This document shows positions 7,680 through 20,291 of a stretch of DNA of 64,000 bases, one piece after another. A program made the position numbers and the translations under genes. The notes beneath the pieces are model-generated. The model was given only the letters and a program-made list of their open reading frames with translations. It was not told the DNA's origin and did no database searches. Source of the DNA: Chlamydomonas sphaeroides. Lineage: Eukaryota; Chlorophyta; Chlorophyceae; Chlamydomonadales; Chlamydomonadaceae. The DNA is taken from positions 98,759 through 162,758 of the forward strand of contig BDDC01000001.1 in NCBI GenBank assembly GCA_001662425.1, read 5' to 3'. Numbering within the stretch: position 1 is the stretch's first letter; the number at the start of each line of letters is the position of its first letter.

Positions 7680-10600
7680 TCAGTACTGCCCCGTGTTGTA
7701 CAGCCAGCCCAGCACGGTGCTGGCCTCGGCCAGGCCGCACGCCTCCGCCAGCCGGAACAGCCGCACCGCGTCTGCGGGAGCGAGGGCAGGGCAGGGCAGG
7801 GCAGGGGGCCGCGGGCGTTGACATCGGAGGCAATGACCGGTAGCGCCCTGCCGCATGGCGCAGTCCCTCGTGGCAACAGCAGCAGCGATAGCCCCATCCC
7901 TCGCCGGCCCTTACCCGAGCGGTCGCCCATGCCCCAGGCCGCACGGCCCGCCACGCCGTCAAACTCCAGGTAGCCTGGCGGGGCGAGCATCAGGCGAAGC
8001 ACAGGGCGGTGGGGCGGGGCAAGGCGCACGCGAGTGCTGCACCCCACGTCGCCAGCAGCTCCGCTCTCGCGTGCGCTGTGTAGCGGTGGCCCTGAGCCAT
8101 CCTCCATTACCCCCGGGGCCCTCACCCAGCACAATGGTGCTGCAGCCCAGCATGCGCAGCGACACGGGCGGCAGCGCAGCCACCTGCGCAGTGAGGTACG
8201 AGGCACGAGGGCAGGAGCGGCGCACAGGCTGGGCGAGGGCGCAGGTGGCAGCGCGAGGTGGCAATGACCGCCAGGGGCCGCAGACAAGCCACGATTGACG
8301 AGGACCGTGACGGGTAGACCTTGCTCACAGAGGCAGCTGCTGGCCTATCACCCTGCATGCCTGGATAGTTCGGTACGCCAGGCGGCCCAACGCACCTGAG
8401 CCTGCAGCGCCGGGGACACCCGCACGGACTGCAGCCGCTGCCGCCGCTGCCCCGAGGCCGGCGCGGCAGCCGCCTCCGCCGGCCCGGCGGGCGCCGCCGC
8501 GCGTTGGCCCGCGCGGTCGTCCATGGCCAGGGCCGCCAGCGACTCGATGCGCAGCAGGCCGCGCACGGCCCGGCCCAGCCACATGTGGGCGACCTCGGGG
8601 TCGGGCTGCTGGCCTGGTGAGGGGAAGGAAGAAGGGGCCGACGGGCGGCTTCAGAATGGGACATGGGCCAATGACGAGCGCGGGGTAGGAGTTGGACGGC
8701 GGGCGCATGAGTCACGTGCCGCTGTACGACGAGCCACGGCCCGCTTCGTCACGCGCCGTGCCTCACCCGGGCCCCAGCTACAGGGTACGTGTCCTTCATG
8801 GCCCCAATCACACGCGTCACTCGCAACGCACCGTGCGAGCCGTCGTACGCGGCCATGCCCATGCGGAAGCAGCCCAGCGGGTCGCCGCCAGTGGCCAGCT
8901 TGCGCCACCAACGCAGCGAGCCGCTGTGGTCGCCGCTGGCCTGCAGCGAGAGGGCGTCCAGGGGCGAGGGCGGGGCTCAGAGCTGCCCAAATGACAGAGG
9001 GACAGACCCTGGGGGGGCCCTGCCGCCGAGGCGGCAAGCCCCTGTCGCGCCCTTGCTCGCCAGCCGCTGGTGCTGCTGCCGCCGCTCCGCCCCACCTCAA
9101 GCAGCTGCGCCAGCACCAGCTGCGCGCTGGGGTTGGAGGCCGCCCGCGCCGCCTCCAGCAGCAGCCGCGGCAGCCGGCGCACGGCCGCCGCCGGGATCAC
9201 CACCGCCGGTGCGGCCGGCACCGCAGCCGGCTGCTGAGCTTCATCGCGCTCCGGGTACGCCAGCGGCAGCCCCTCCTCCTCCACCTCCTCCTCTGCCTCG
9301 TCGGGCTGGCGCCCCAAGTGCGAGTGCGAGGGCAGCAGGAAGGCCCCCGCCTCGTACTGCCGGGCCATCGCCGCCGCCATGGCCGCAGCGTCGTCGCCGG
9401 CCTGGGGGCCGTCGCCAACCTCGGCGCCGTTGCCGGCCTGGGCGCCGCTGGCGCTAGGCCGCTGCTGCTGTGGTTGCAGGCAGGCGGCGGGGTCGCAGCT
9501 GAAGGCGATGCGGCGGAGCAGCGTGGCGTCGCCCAGCACCGCGTGGCGCCAGCCGCGGCACACACTGACGAACTTCTGGGTCTGTGGGGCATACAGGAGC
9601 AGGGCAGGGCAGCATGGGAACACCCGGCACCAGTCGTATGGGCAAGGCTCACGCTCCCTGCCCCCCAACAGCGCTGCGGCCGCTCCCTGCCCTCGCGCTG
9701 GGTTGACTCCCTGGCCGCACCTGCGACGCGGCCGGCGGCAGGTGTCTGGCCACACACACCACGACATCTCCCGGCAGCTCCGCCCAGGGCGCACATTCGC
9801 ACGCCTGGGTCGGCGCCGCCGGGCCCTCCTCCACCGCTGCCGCGGGAGCCCGCCGTGCAGGCTGAACCGTGCTGCCATCGGATTCCTGGCCGCGGGCATG
9901 GACCCGCCGCTCCAGCGAGCCCCGCCGGCTGCCTGGGAGGCCCGCCGGCAGCTCGGGCCCTGGACTCGCGTCCTCCTCCTCCCGCTCCCGGCGGCGGCCG
10001 TGCGCCGGCGGCCAGCAGCTGGCGCCGCTCCAGCCGAAGGTGCCTGCGCTGCTGCGGCGGCTGCTGCGCGCCGCCCCGCCTCCTGCCCCGGCTCCCGCCG
10101 CGCCGCCGCCCTCCCTGTCCAGCTCCATCCAGGCCATGCCCTCCGCCACGCCGGCCGCTGCGGCGCCGTCCTCCTGCATCGCCTCCGCCTCCACCGGGTG
10201 TGCAGCACCCACGGAGCTGCCAGCCTTCCTGCCGCCATCCGGCGGGGGCAGCAGGGGGGCCAGCGCCTGGCGGGCGATGCTGCGGCCGCCAGGAGCCGCC
10301 GCGCCAGCGGCCCAGGGCCGGCTGGGGCTGGCCGTCTGGTCCAGGCTGCTGCGGGCGCTCTTGCAGGGCGGCGGCCCGTCTGGCGCGGCCCGCACCGCTG
10401 CAGGTCGCGCCTCCGCCCGACCGGGCGTGGCCACAGCCGCGGGGGCGGCAGCCGCGGCAGCTGCAGGGGCTGCGGCGACGGCGTTGCGGCCGAGCAGGAT
10501 AGCCTTCATGGTGTCCAGGGAGGACGACGAGGGCGACAGCGGCAGGGAGCCTGGCGAGCTGGGGCTAGAGCCGGAGGGGGAGCCGGCGCGGGGCTGGTGC

Positions 10601-11070
10601 TGGGGCCGGGAGGGCACCGGCTGCGGCGTGGACGGCGCGGCGGCCCGGCGGGCGCCGCCGCGCATCAGCTGGCGCAGCAGCTGGGCGGGGCAGGCTCCGT
10701 GCGCTGCATGTGGGGCCACCAGGCAGGCGTCGCCCTTGACGGTGTGGCCCGCGAGATGGGAGGCGGCCGCGTTGACCTGGCGGGTATGGGTTGGGCGGGA
10801 AGCAGGGGGAGAGGCGGTGATGCGGGAGAGGCGAGAGCAGGGAGCGGTGACGTACGAAAGGATGCGTGACGTGAGCAGGCGCAGGGGCGGAGTCTGCGGT
10901 GCGCGTGACGCCGGTCTTACGTTGGAGGTCTGGCTGTGGGTGTACAGGAGGCGTGCGCCATGATGGTGGCTGTGGCGGAGGACGAGCTCGTAGACGGGGC
11001 CCTGGCCACGGGTTGGAGCGCAGCGTGTGTCAGCTAGCATGCATGCATGGACGTCGCCGAGCGTCGCCAT
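7680..11070 (-). CDS. F-box protein with Sel1-like repeats
   Basis: Eight exons join in phase: 11070-10921, 10776-9721, 9581-9096, 8940-8782, 8608-8396, 8183-8126, 7974-7915 and 7771-7680, for 757 residues. The F-box (AELPGDVVVCVARHLP... then VSVCRGWRHAVLGD) spans residues about 380-430 and is split by the intron after residue 402. Helical repeats follow (LLLEAARAASNPSAQLVLAQ; WRKLATGGDPLGCFRMGMAA; LFRLAEACGLAEASTVLGWL), the Sel1/TPR-like pattern of plant F-box proteins related to Arabidopsis At1g67340. No C-terminal MYND finger is seen; the protein ends in LYNTGQY. Residues 60-380 are low-complexity and Pro/Ala/Ser-rich. The likely role is substrate receptor of an SCF ubiquitin ligase; the substrate is unknown. 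The promoter is shared with the RING ligase gene at 11562. Confidence 0.8.
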
Positions 11071-11561
11071 TGCATTAATATCTTCAGAGACTTGCCGGCA
11101 TGTTACGCAGCGAGGGCGCGCACGGGAGCTATCGGCGACGCGTGGTCAGCGCGAGCCACTCACCGATGCCAGCGCCTCGCTGGCGGGCGTGTCAGGTGGC
11201 AGGAGTGTGGTCAAGCCACATTCCTGGAGCAACCACGCGCACGCAGGCATGGGCGAGGCCTTGATAGCGTGTGGCGGGTCGCCGGGTCGTTTCGCGTTCG
11301 AGGAAGTAAAACTAGGGCTACTCGCCTGTCAGGGCATGCCGCTTCGTGCAGACGGTGTTCAAATATATGCAGCAAGTAGCGTAGGAGACGGTGTGTTGGG
11401 ACAGACGCGCGCAATTGCACATGGGAGTTTCCTGAGCCAACGCCGAACGCCCTAGCTAGACAGACGCCCGGGCCTTGCGCTTCAAAAAGGGTACACGTCA
11501 GTGTTGTCAAGTGCTCCAGTTGGCTCAAATCGTGTACTAGGGCGCAACCTTGTCAGCCAGC
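11071..11561. promoter_or_regulatory. Divergent promoter region, F-box gene and SP1-like gene
   Basis: 491 bp separate the two start codons. It should hold both 5' UTRs and promoters. No TATA box stands out. Two ubiquitin-ligase genes read outward from it. Confidence 0.4.
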
Positions 11562-14291
11562 ATGGCGCTCCACGAGGGCCACCACAGTTGGCAGGACTAC
11601 CTGCACTGGATAAGCTTCGGAGGCCTGGCGAGCCTGGGCATCTCCGCAGTGTTGTTTCAGGTGCGCAACCTAGCAGCTAGCGAAAGTTTTGAAGCGGCAC
11701 GATGAACCCCACCTTCCGCCAGCGGCAGCGGGGCCGCGCCTACGCCCCCGCGCCTTCGCCGCGGCCCTCAATCTCCTTCACTCCGCGGTCCCAAATGCAC
11801 CAGGCACGACCACGTACCCGTCTGAACCCGCCTCAACGTCTCACCGCCCGCACGGGCTGCTGCCCGCCCCCAACCTCCCGGCCCCCAGGTTGCGGGGCTG
11901 CAGGACGGCCGCGTGGCGCAGCTGGAACGAGCCATGCCCCTGGCCGCCATAGAGGGTGAGGCCCAAGCTGCTCTGGACGGGCTCCCGCTCGCTGCTCGAG
12001 CGCGGCTGCAGAGGCACCTTCGCAACCAGGACGATCTCTCGCCTCGGCCCAGGCCCCCGTCACTGCCTTCGGCCTCCTCCTGGCCATGGCCATGGCCCCC
12101 TCACCCTCCCCGGCCCCCTTCCTTTTCCCCTGCCGCCCCCCAGGCGCCACCCGTGTGGGCCAGATGCTGCCTCTACTGGTGGCGGTGCGCGGCCGCGTCA
12201 GCTGCAGGGAGCCGTGCCACTGCGAGCTCAACGGGGCGCCGGCGGTGATGCGGGAGGTGCGCGCCGCACCTGGGTTGGATGCGATGCGGGCTGGGGGGGA
12301 CGTGGTTGCGGTATCAGAAAGCAAGCAAGGGGATACGAGAGCCGAGTTACAGGGGGCCGCGTGGCTGGGGGACGGCATGGCGGCGTGAGTGGGCGACCGC
12401 AGGGCGCCCTGCCCCTGTGTCTTACGCTTTTCCTTTCCGTGTGCCCGCGCCCATCCTCACTCGTCTGCCCCCAGCTGGTGGAGGAGGAGGTGTACCTCAA
12501 GGAGCACACCAGCGGGCGGGTGACGCAGGAGGCGTTCGAGGTCCGCCGAGAGCAGGAGCAGCGGGAGGCGCTGCTGGTGGGTATGAACGCCTGGGGAGGG
12601 ACGGGGGAAGGACGGGGAGGGAGGGTAAAGGAAAGGGAACATGAGGTGGGCCAGAGGGTGTTCTGCGTAGAAGGTGCGAGGGGCGGGAAGTGTGGCCAAA
12701 GCTGCGCGAGGCTGGGCTGCGTCCGGATGTGATGGGGGCCGATGTCGGATGTGCCTCCGGCTAATCACGCCCATCACGACCACCAAGCGCCTGCCGAACC
12801 TCCCAAGCCTTTGCCCGCCCCGCACTGCCCCACACCCGCTCCCTGTCTTCCCCTCCCCCACCCTCTCCAACCCCGCAGGAGGACCTCACTGGCGCGGTGC
12901 GGCTGGAGAACCTGTCGACCGCCAGCGGCCTGGCGGGCGTGCTGGAGAGCAAGCAGGTGTTCCGGCCCGTGGACCTGGCCACCAGCAGCCTTATGCAGCA
13001 GGTCATCAACAAGGCGCTGTGAGGCATGCCAGTGGGACCTAATGGGGCCCAACATCGTGGCAGCCAGTGGCGTCGGGGGTGCAGAGTCCAGCGTGCGTGT
13101 GTGTTTGGGAAGGGCGGAGGGCGGCAGGGCTGGGAGCATAAGGGAGCCCGTGTGCCCTTGTCGGCATGCCTGCCCCGCGGGGGGCCCAGCTTCCCCACCC
13201 CCACCCTCACCCTCACCCGTCCTCCACCCGCATGCAGCAAGACCATGGTCAAGCACGGCGTGCGCTCCACGGAGCGCTACCTGCCGCTCAACACCGCCGT
13301 GACCGTGGTGGGCGAGCTGGTGCACGACAGCGTGGGAGGAGGCGCGGCGGCGGCGGCGGCGGCGCCCGCCACCACCTCCGGCTCCTCCGCCGCCAGCAGT
13401 GCGAACGGGGGCGGCGCCGCCAAGGCGGCGGCGGCCGCCTCCGGCGGCCGCACCGGCAGCGGCGCCGGCGCCGGCACCAGCGGCCGGCCGCCGCCGGGCT
13501 CCCTGGCGGCGGCCGCGGGCGAGCTGGCGATGGCGACGGCAGCGGCGGGCGCCGACCTGCTGGGCCAGGCGGCGGCGGCGGCCGTGTCGCGGGTGCTGCC
13601 GTACACCCTGCGCATGCCGGCCAACGGGCCGTTCGTGGTGACGTCGCTCACGCTGCCGCAGCTGCGAGCGGCCATGCAGCGCACCTCGAGGACGCTGCGG
13701 GTGCGAGCAGGCAGGCGCTGCCGCTGCTGCTGCTGCTACGTGCCTACTCGCGCAGCCGCTACCCCTGACCCTTGCTGGTAGCGCCCGCGCCCGGCCGGTG
13801 GCCGGTCATGCTGCGGGCCCGACTGACACGCCGCACCCCATGGCATGTGGCCTAATCCCTTGCGTTCCCTCCATCTCGTGCCCCTGGCTACGCAGATCTT
13901 TGCGTGGGGCTTTGGCCTGGTGGGCGCTGCGCTGGTGGCCCGCCGCCTGGCGCTGCAGCTGCACCGCATCCACATGCAGCGCAGGGCCAGCCGCATGCTC
14001 GCGGAGGCCAGCGCCGCCGCGCGAGCCAAGCGCCAGGCGCAGCGTGCCGCCGCGGGCCTGCCGCCGGCCGCGGCGGGCGCGGCGGCCGAGGACGACGGCG
14101 ACAGCGACGGCGGGCGCGCGCCGGGCACGTGCGTGGTGTGCCTGGACCGGGAGGCGGACGTGGTGTTTGTGCGGTGCGGCCACATGTGCGTTTGCAACGT
14201 GTGCTCCGCGGGCACGGGCGCGGGCAGCGTGAGCGGGCGCTGCCCCATCTGCCGGCGGCAGGGCGAGACGCTGAGGGTGTTTCGGCCGTGA
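11562..14291 (+). CDS. SP1/MUL1-like membrane RING E3 ubiquitin ligase
   Basis: Seven exons join in phase: 11562-11660, 11889-11955, 12144-12256, 12475-12576, 12879-13018, 13238-13700 and 13896-14291, for 459 residues. The order is that of the GIDE/MUL1 family: an N-terminal membrane segment (WISFGGLASLGISAVLFQ), the GIDE domain (LPLLVAVRGRVSC..., VVGELVHD), a second membrane segment (FAWGFGLVGAALVARRLALQ), then a C-terminal C3HC4 RING (CVVCLDREADVVFVRCGHMC...CPICRR). Plant SP1 sits in the chloroplast outer envelope and ubiquitinates TOC import components; animal MUL1 is mitochondrial. The organelle here cannot be told from sequence. A long Ala/Gly/Ser insert (about residues 190-250) interrupts the GIDE domain and is unusual. 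Confidence 0.88.
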
Positions 14292-14861
14292 GCGGAAGGG
14301 GCAGGGCATGGCCGGAGGACGGAATGGGATGGGGGTGTGAGGGGTTGGGAGCGGAGTGGAGACGATTTGCGACGTCGTTGTACCATATGGCGGTGTGTTG
14401 GTTGGTAAGTTGCTTTACGTGTGCCTTGATGGCGAGTGACGGGGCCCCCCAGCGAGCGGGGCGCTGGTAGGGGTACAGCGACGGGGCGGGGCTGCCGGAG
14501 GCGCTGCTGACGTGGACTGACCGCAGGATGGGTGCGCTGGGCGGAGGATGTAGCGCGGCACGGGAGCGTCGGTTGCGACAGGAGGTAGGGCCGTTGGATT
14601 CGGCGTGATTGCAAAGGCTTCCGCCCCGTTTCCTTCGGAACGGGACAAGCCAACCCCAGCACACGGCCTTTCCATCGCCATCAGCGGCGGTGCGCCTATG
14701 CTGTTGCCGGAGCTGTGTGCAGCCAGCAGTCGCAGCTAGCTGGGGAGCAAGGTGCGTTGCTGCAAGGGCCGCGCCGCTGCTTGGCGGACCGCGGCCATGG
14801 GACACGGCGCGTGTTCAGTCCACGTGCCCTGCCTTATGACCTCATGTTGCTGCTCCTCTAG
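14292..14861. other. SP1-like 3' flank, no gene seen
   Basis: No supported gene. Short frames here lack domains and splice logic. Confidence 0.4.
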
Positions 14862-15265
14862 CGCCAGAGCCGCAGCATCCAGTTCGAGGCCTTCCACTTG
14901 TTCGAGGGGCGGTCCGGGCCAGGGGCATGCATGGTGGGCGGGGACGACAGGAGGGCCGGGGGCGCGCGGCGGCCGCTGGTTGCGGCAGGCGCTCAGGTGG
15001 GCGAAGCGCGAAGGGGCTCGGGCGACCAGATCGTGGCCTCCGCTGGGGGTCAGGGCACAGCGCTGCCACGCAACGCGCCTGCAACGCGCCGGCTCCGGGT
15101 CCACCCCTTCCGTACCTGCAGCCCATCCTCTGTGCCGCCTGCCGCCCCATGGCTCCTCCTGCGCCGCCCCACGGCCCCACCTCTTCATCTGCCACTTACC
15201 TGCCTAGAACTCTGCGGTGGCCGACCCCAACAAGCCGCAGCCCATTGCGGACCTTCTGACAAACA
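14862..15265 (+). pseudogene. Remnant of an MO25/CAB39-like gene
   Basis: Two pieces match consecutive C-terminal segments of MO25 scaffold proteins: RQSRSIQFEAFHLFE (14862-14906, directly after a CTCTAG acceptor) and AVADPNKPQPIADLLTNN (about 15214-15267, after a CCTAG acceptor). In MO25 proteins these are neighbours (..IQFEAFHVFKVFVANPNK..). Here the joining part is degenerate, and no upstream or downstream MO25 exons were found in the flanks. I read this as a decayed partial gene copy. MO25 normally activates STRAD/LKB1- or GCK-type kinases. Confidence 0.65.
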
Positions 15266-16071
15266 ACCGCAGCGGCCAACGCTCCGTGTTGCGGATCGGC
15301 AGCAGAGGGTTGGTGACTTGGTATGTAAGCTTCCTTCCCCTTATGACATCAAGGGAAGAGAATCCTGGCAAGGATGCGTGCACGAACGCGTGAGCGCGTT
15401 GCGGGGGCTCGCGTACTAATGTAGCGCGCATGACCGTGCGCAGGTCGACAGTAAGCTTTCGCGCCGACTTTCGCCTCGGGCCGAAGCTGGAGAGATGGGG
15501 TGATGGCGTGACGAGGCCGGACGTGCCTATGGGTTGGGCGTCGCCCTCGCCACGCATCAATCTAATACGATGCGATCTATTCAGTGGGTATGTTGGTGAC
15601 GGGTGTCCTGTGCGCTGGTCGGGTTCGGGGTGCGACTGTGCGGCAGCACTACAGGTGGGCACACCTTGCAACTCCCTCGCCGGCCACTAAAAGAAGCCAT
15701 AGCAATTGGGTTAGCAATCTAGATTCGTAAATTATCATAGCGTAGCTTGTCTGCACTGTCGAGCTATACCCGAATCCGACGGGCGAGCTTGTAACCACCA
15801 GTGCAGCGCCCCGCCGTCATTTGACGCTTACTGTATGGCCCAAGTCATGCATGCTACTATGCTGGTGTCGTCATCTCTGCTGCTTTCTTGAGCTGAACCG
15901 ACGCGAGCCTGTTGCAGCTTACCTACTCGTGAACGGAGCTTCGCACATTGTTACATTCGCTTACTTCATCCCTTATGGAGCGCACAGGGTAAGCCTGGAG
16001 CGGGCTGCAGGCGGCCTGCGCCCGGCATGCGTCATGCAACCCGACATCTTCAGCCAACTCCGCCGGCGTAA
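15266..16071. other. Intergenic; probably contains unresolved 5' exon(s) of the kinase gene
   Basis: No complete gene. The kinase reading frame below needs an upstream start. A GTAAGC donor near 15989 and the ATG at 16027 are candidates, but neither gives a clean in-phase model. Confidence 0.35.
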
Positions 16072-19000
16072 CCCCCACTCGCCCGGCGCACCAGGAGCGA
16101 ACCACCAGCCGCCCGAGCTGGTGACGCGGCCGCGCCAGGCGGCGCCAGGGCGTCCCTGCGGTCTCTCTCGGAACCCGATGCTCGGCCGCTGCAGCAAGGC
16201 AGCGGCGACAAGCTCGGCAAGTACAACATCCGCAAGAGGGTGGAGCTGTACAAGGGCAGGTGCGACATGAGGCAGCAGCCAACAGCGCGGGCCGTTGCCA
16301 ACGCGGCGACCATCGCGGCATCCTCCCAGCTGGATGACCACCGCTCCGCGCGCCCCGCGCCCCGCACGCTGCACCCCGCCCGCCCCGGCCCCACCCCGCA
16401 GCGTGAGCACAGTGTTCAAGGCCATCCTCCATGACGGCACGCCGGTGGTGGTCAAGACCTACCACAAGGCCAAGATGCAGGACAAGCACTTTCACAAGCT
16501 GGAGCGCGAGGTTGACGCGCAGCGCGCGCTGTGCAGCGGCGCCCCGCCGCCGGGCACCATCGCCCCAGGCGGTGCCGCCACGCAGCTGGGCGTTGTGCAC
16601 CTGTTCGATGTCTACGAGGTTGGTCGCCCCCGTCTGCAGCACCCGCCCCTCAGCCCACAGCCAGCCGCGTGGCATCACGCCGGTCTCTTCGTCGCCCAGC
16701 CCGCCTGTGGGGGCCTGCTCCTCAGCCAGCGCCTGCCGCCCTCCACCTTACCCCCCCCCCCAGCTGCTGATGTCCCCCACATCCCCGCCTCCGCCAGGAC
16801 GCGGCCGCCATCCACCTGGTGATGGAGTGCTGCGAGGGCGGCGACCTGTTCAAGCGCCTCATGCTGCACGGCGGCAAGCTGCCACAGGCGTGGGTGGCCG
16901 TGGAGGTGCGCCGCCGCATGGAGCGCCTGGATCGAGGGATGAGGCTCGCACCGAGATGACATCGAGCGCTGGAAATGGGTTCGCCGGGGCGCCGCAGCGA
17001 CTTCCGGCTCCTGCCCGCTCCGGTCCTGCGTGCGTGCCTCCAACCTTCCGGGCCGCGCCTCTGGCCCACCGGTGCAGGTGGTGGCTCCGCTGCTGCGGGT
17101 GCTGGCTCGCATGCACGAGCTGCACCTCATGCACCGCGACATCAAGCCGGAGAACATCTTCCTCACCGCCGAGGGCCGCGTCAAGCTGGGCGACTTTGGG
17201 CTGGCCATCGACTGGACCAAGGAGTTGCCGTTCAGCCGCTCGGGCACACTGGACTACATGGCGCCGGGTGCGTGGGTGGGGCAGCGGGGGCTGTGGGGCT
17301 GTGGGGTCCAGGGGTCTGCGCCACTGGCGGTGCCGGGGCTGCCAGGACGCAGCCAACACGCCTCGTGCACCCCGTCCTGGCCCTGCGCACTGACCGCGCT
17401 GGCCGTGTCGTTCTTCACCCCGCGCCCGGCCCTCGCCCGTGCCGCAGAGGTGCTCGTCAACCCAGCCACGCACACGCAGGAGGCGGCCGCCGTGACGGCG
17501 CAGGTGCTGGCGGCCAAGAACATCCGCCCCTACACCGCCGCCGTGGACGGTGAGCGGCGGCCCCGGCCCGGCCTGCGCCCCCATGTACCCTGCGCACCAC
17601 GAGGCTACCTAGCACCTCCGCCCCGTCCCACTGCGGCGCTGCATGTGTGTGTTCTGCCGCGCTCCCCCTCGAGCGGCCTCCCCTCGTGTTCCGAAAGCGC
17701 TCCACGTCCCCTCGCACGCAGTGTGGGCCATCGGCTGCCTGGCGTATGAGCTGGTGAGCGGGAGGCCGCCGTTCGAGGTGGAGGACGAGAAGCAGACCGC
17801 CAGCCTCATCATCTACTCGAACAACATCCGCTTCGACGGCACCGTCGGCTCCGCCGGCTGGGCCGACTTCGTGCTGCACGCCCTCACCAAGGACCCCCGC
17901 CGCCGGCCCGACGCCGCCACGCTGCTAGGCCACCCCTGGCTGAGGTCCCACATGGACCGCGCCGCCAGCCCTGCCGCCGCCGCAACGGCGGCGGCGGCAG
18001 CCGCCGGGCACCGGCACCAGCCGGCGTCGACGGCGTCGGCACACCGCGACGCGAGCGGTGCTGTCCTGGCGCTGTCGGACCCAGAGCCGGAGCCGCCGGC
18101 TCGGCCGAGCTACGGGCCACAGGTGCAGTACCCGCCGTACGCGCCACCGCCGGCGGCGTCGGCGGCGCCATCGGCATCATCATCGGCAGCGTCATCGGTG
18201 GCGGCCGGGCACCTGACGGCGGCGGCGCTGCAGCGCAAGGGCAACTCCGTCGGCAGCTCGGTGGCGTCGGTGTGCGGTAGCTCCGTCGCCAGCAGCCTCG
18301 GCGGCAGCAGCGGCGTCGGCTCCGCAGCCAGCACCCTGCACTGGGGCGGCGCCGGCGCGGCTCACGCCCACCACACGTCCACCGCCGGTGCAGGGCACGG
18401 CGGCGGCGGCGACTGGGTGATGGGGCCGGCTTACGGCAAGGCTCAGCTGGCTCCAGCGCCGGCGGGAAGGGGAGCGGCTCCGGCGCCGCCAGCTTTCAAC
18501 ACGGTGACGACGGGCTCCCCGGCGGTGCCGCAACGAGCCGCCAGCACCACCGCGTCGCACCACCACCAGCCCCATTCTCATCCCCAGCAGCAGCAGCAAC
18601 AGCAGCACCGGTCATCGAGGCCGCCATCCCCAAGCGCCAACGGGAGCAGCGCCACCTCCACCCAAGCTGGCGCACACCACCTTGAAATGCCGCCCCCGCC
18701 GCCGCCACACTACGCCCTGCCCGTGCCCGTGCCGCTGCCCGGCGCGCCCCCTGCCCGCGCCTCCACCGGCGCCGGCGCGCAGCAGCCAGGCGCCGTCAGC
18801 GCCGGCGCCTTCCGCTCCCTCCTTGACGCGTTCAAGTCGGCCACCGTCGGTGCCGCCAACGGCCGCGAGCCCTCGCCAGCCCGCGCCGCTGCCGCTGCCG
18901 CTGCCGCCGCACCTCCTAGCGACCCGGCGGCCACCGCCCTCTCCGAGCGGCCGCCTAGCTGCTCGCAGCTGCCTCGCCCATTCGCCAGCTGGCAGCTGCC

Positions 19001-20291
19001 GATGGCTGAGCCGCCGGTCACGGTCCCGCCCGCCGGCGGCGGTGCGACCAGCGCCGGGCCCGCCTCCCGGGCCCACACCACGTCGTCCGGCGGCGCCAGC
19101 GTGGCGGCGATCATGGGCTGGCGCTCGCCCGGGGCCAGCCCGCTACGTGAGAGGCCGCTCGACGGAGCTGCTGCGGCCCAGGGGGCGTCCGGTGGCCCGA
19201 GCGTTGCCGCTGGCGGCAGCCGCAAGGGCCCCTTCGGCTTTCTCAGCCCGCCGCGCATGGTGCGCGATGCGTCGCCACAGCGCCACAGCAGCAACGGCGT
19301 CGGCGGCACCAGCACCGCCGGCGGGCTGCTGTCCGCGCTGATGCGTCCGCTCGCCTCCCTGACCGGCGGCGCCAGCAGCTGCTCCGCCGCCACCGCGCCG
19401 GCGCCGCAGCCACAGGCGCAGCCGCAGCCACAGGCGCAGCCGCAGCCGCAGCCGCAGCCAGTGGCGGCTCCGGCCCGAGCCTACGGCGCCGCGCCTGCCG
19501 CGCCGCAACAGAGCACCGGGCTGCCTCCGACCCCGGCTCCGGCGCCCAATCAGGCTCTCGCTCAGGCCCGGCAAGCTGCGCCGCCGCCAGGGCCAGGGCC
19601 AGGGGCGCGCTGCAGCAGCCCCGGCCCCACCATGCCCATGCCCATGCCCCCGGCCCGCTCCTGCCCCACCACCTCGCCGCTGCGCCGCAGCCTCATGGCC
19701 AGCCCGCAGCGGCAGCAGGCTCCTCCGGCACAGCAGCCTGGCGGTGGCGCCGTTGGGTCCGTTGGGGGCGGCCTGCCGCCCGCCGGCCAGCAGCCGATGC
19801 CGCAGCAACCCAGGCTCTGCCAGTCGCCCGCACACATGGCGCAGCGACAGGCGGCGCCGAGTCCACCGCGCAGCGGCGGCTGGTTTCCGCCGGCGCCGTC
19901 GGCGCCGCCGGCAGCGGCGACTGGCGCCGCCGCTGTCCAGACCCTCGCGGACCTCACACGCAACTATGGCGCCGTCGCCGCCGTCGTCACGGCGTCGGCC
20001 GGAGGAGGGCAGCGCAGCGGTACGGGCAGCGCCTTTGCCAGCCCGCAGCCGCAGCGGCCGCCGGGCAGCGGCAAGGGCTCGGTGGGCTCGGGGCTGGACG
20101 CGTACGGGCTGCCGCCGCCGACGCCGGTGGCTGCGGCGCTGCCGCCGCAGGAGTTCTGCAGCCCCCGGCCGGCGGGGGTGCTGGAGAGGGTCAAGGCTCA
20201 CCTGCGAGGCAGCGGTGCAGGAGGTGGGAGCGCGCATCCTCATCCTCTTCCTCAGCAGGGCGCGGGGCAGCATGTAGGCCTGGTCGAGTGA
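16072..20291 (+). CDS. Aurora-like Ser/Thr protein kinase with long disordered tail (5' end unresolved)
   Basis: Exons in phase are ..-16259, 16402-16618, 16798-16905, 17078-17267, 17448-17549 and 17722-20291, about 1,124 residues from 16072. The initiating exon was not found. Kinase motifs in order: GKYNIRKRVELYKG (degenerate Gly loop), the VVVK lysine, HLVMECCEGGDL hinge, MHRDIKPEN catalytic loop, GDFGLAID, GTLDYMAPE (completed across the 17267/17448 splice), VDVWAIGCLAYELVSGRPPF. An insert between APE and DVWA matches the style of Chlamydomonas Aurora-like (ALK) kinases. The rest, about 750 residues, is Pro/Ala/Ser/Gln-rich and probably disordered. ALK kinases act in cilium length control and cell cycle; the role here is inferred only. 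TGTAA at 21278-21282 could end the transcript. Confidence 0.8.

Noticed and set aside
8523..10502. Long plus-strand frame opposite the F-box gene
   Set aside because: It is antisense to a fully phased eight-exon gene with recognisable domains; an Arg/Pro-rich translation is typical of shadows in GC-rich DNA.
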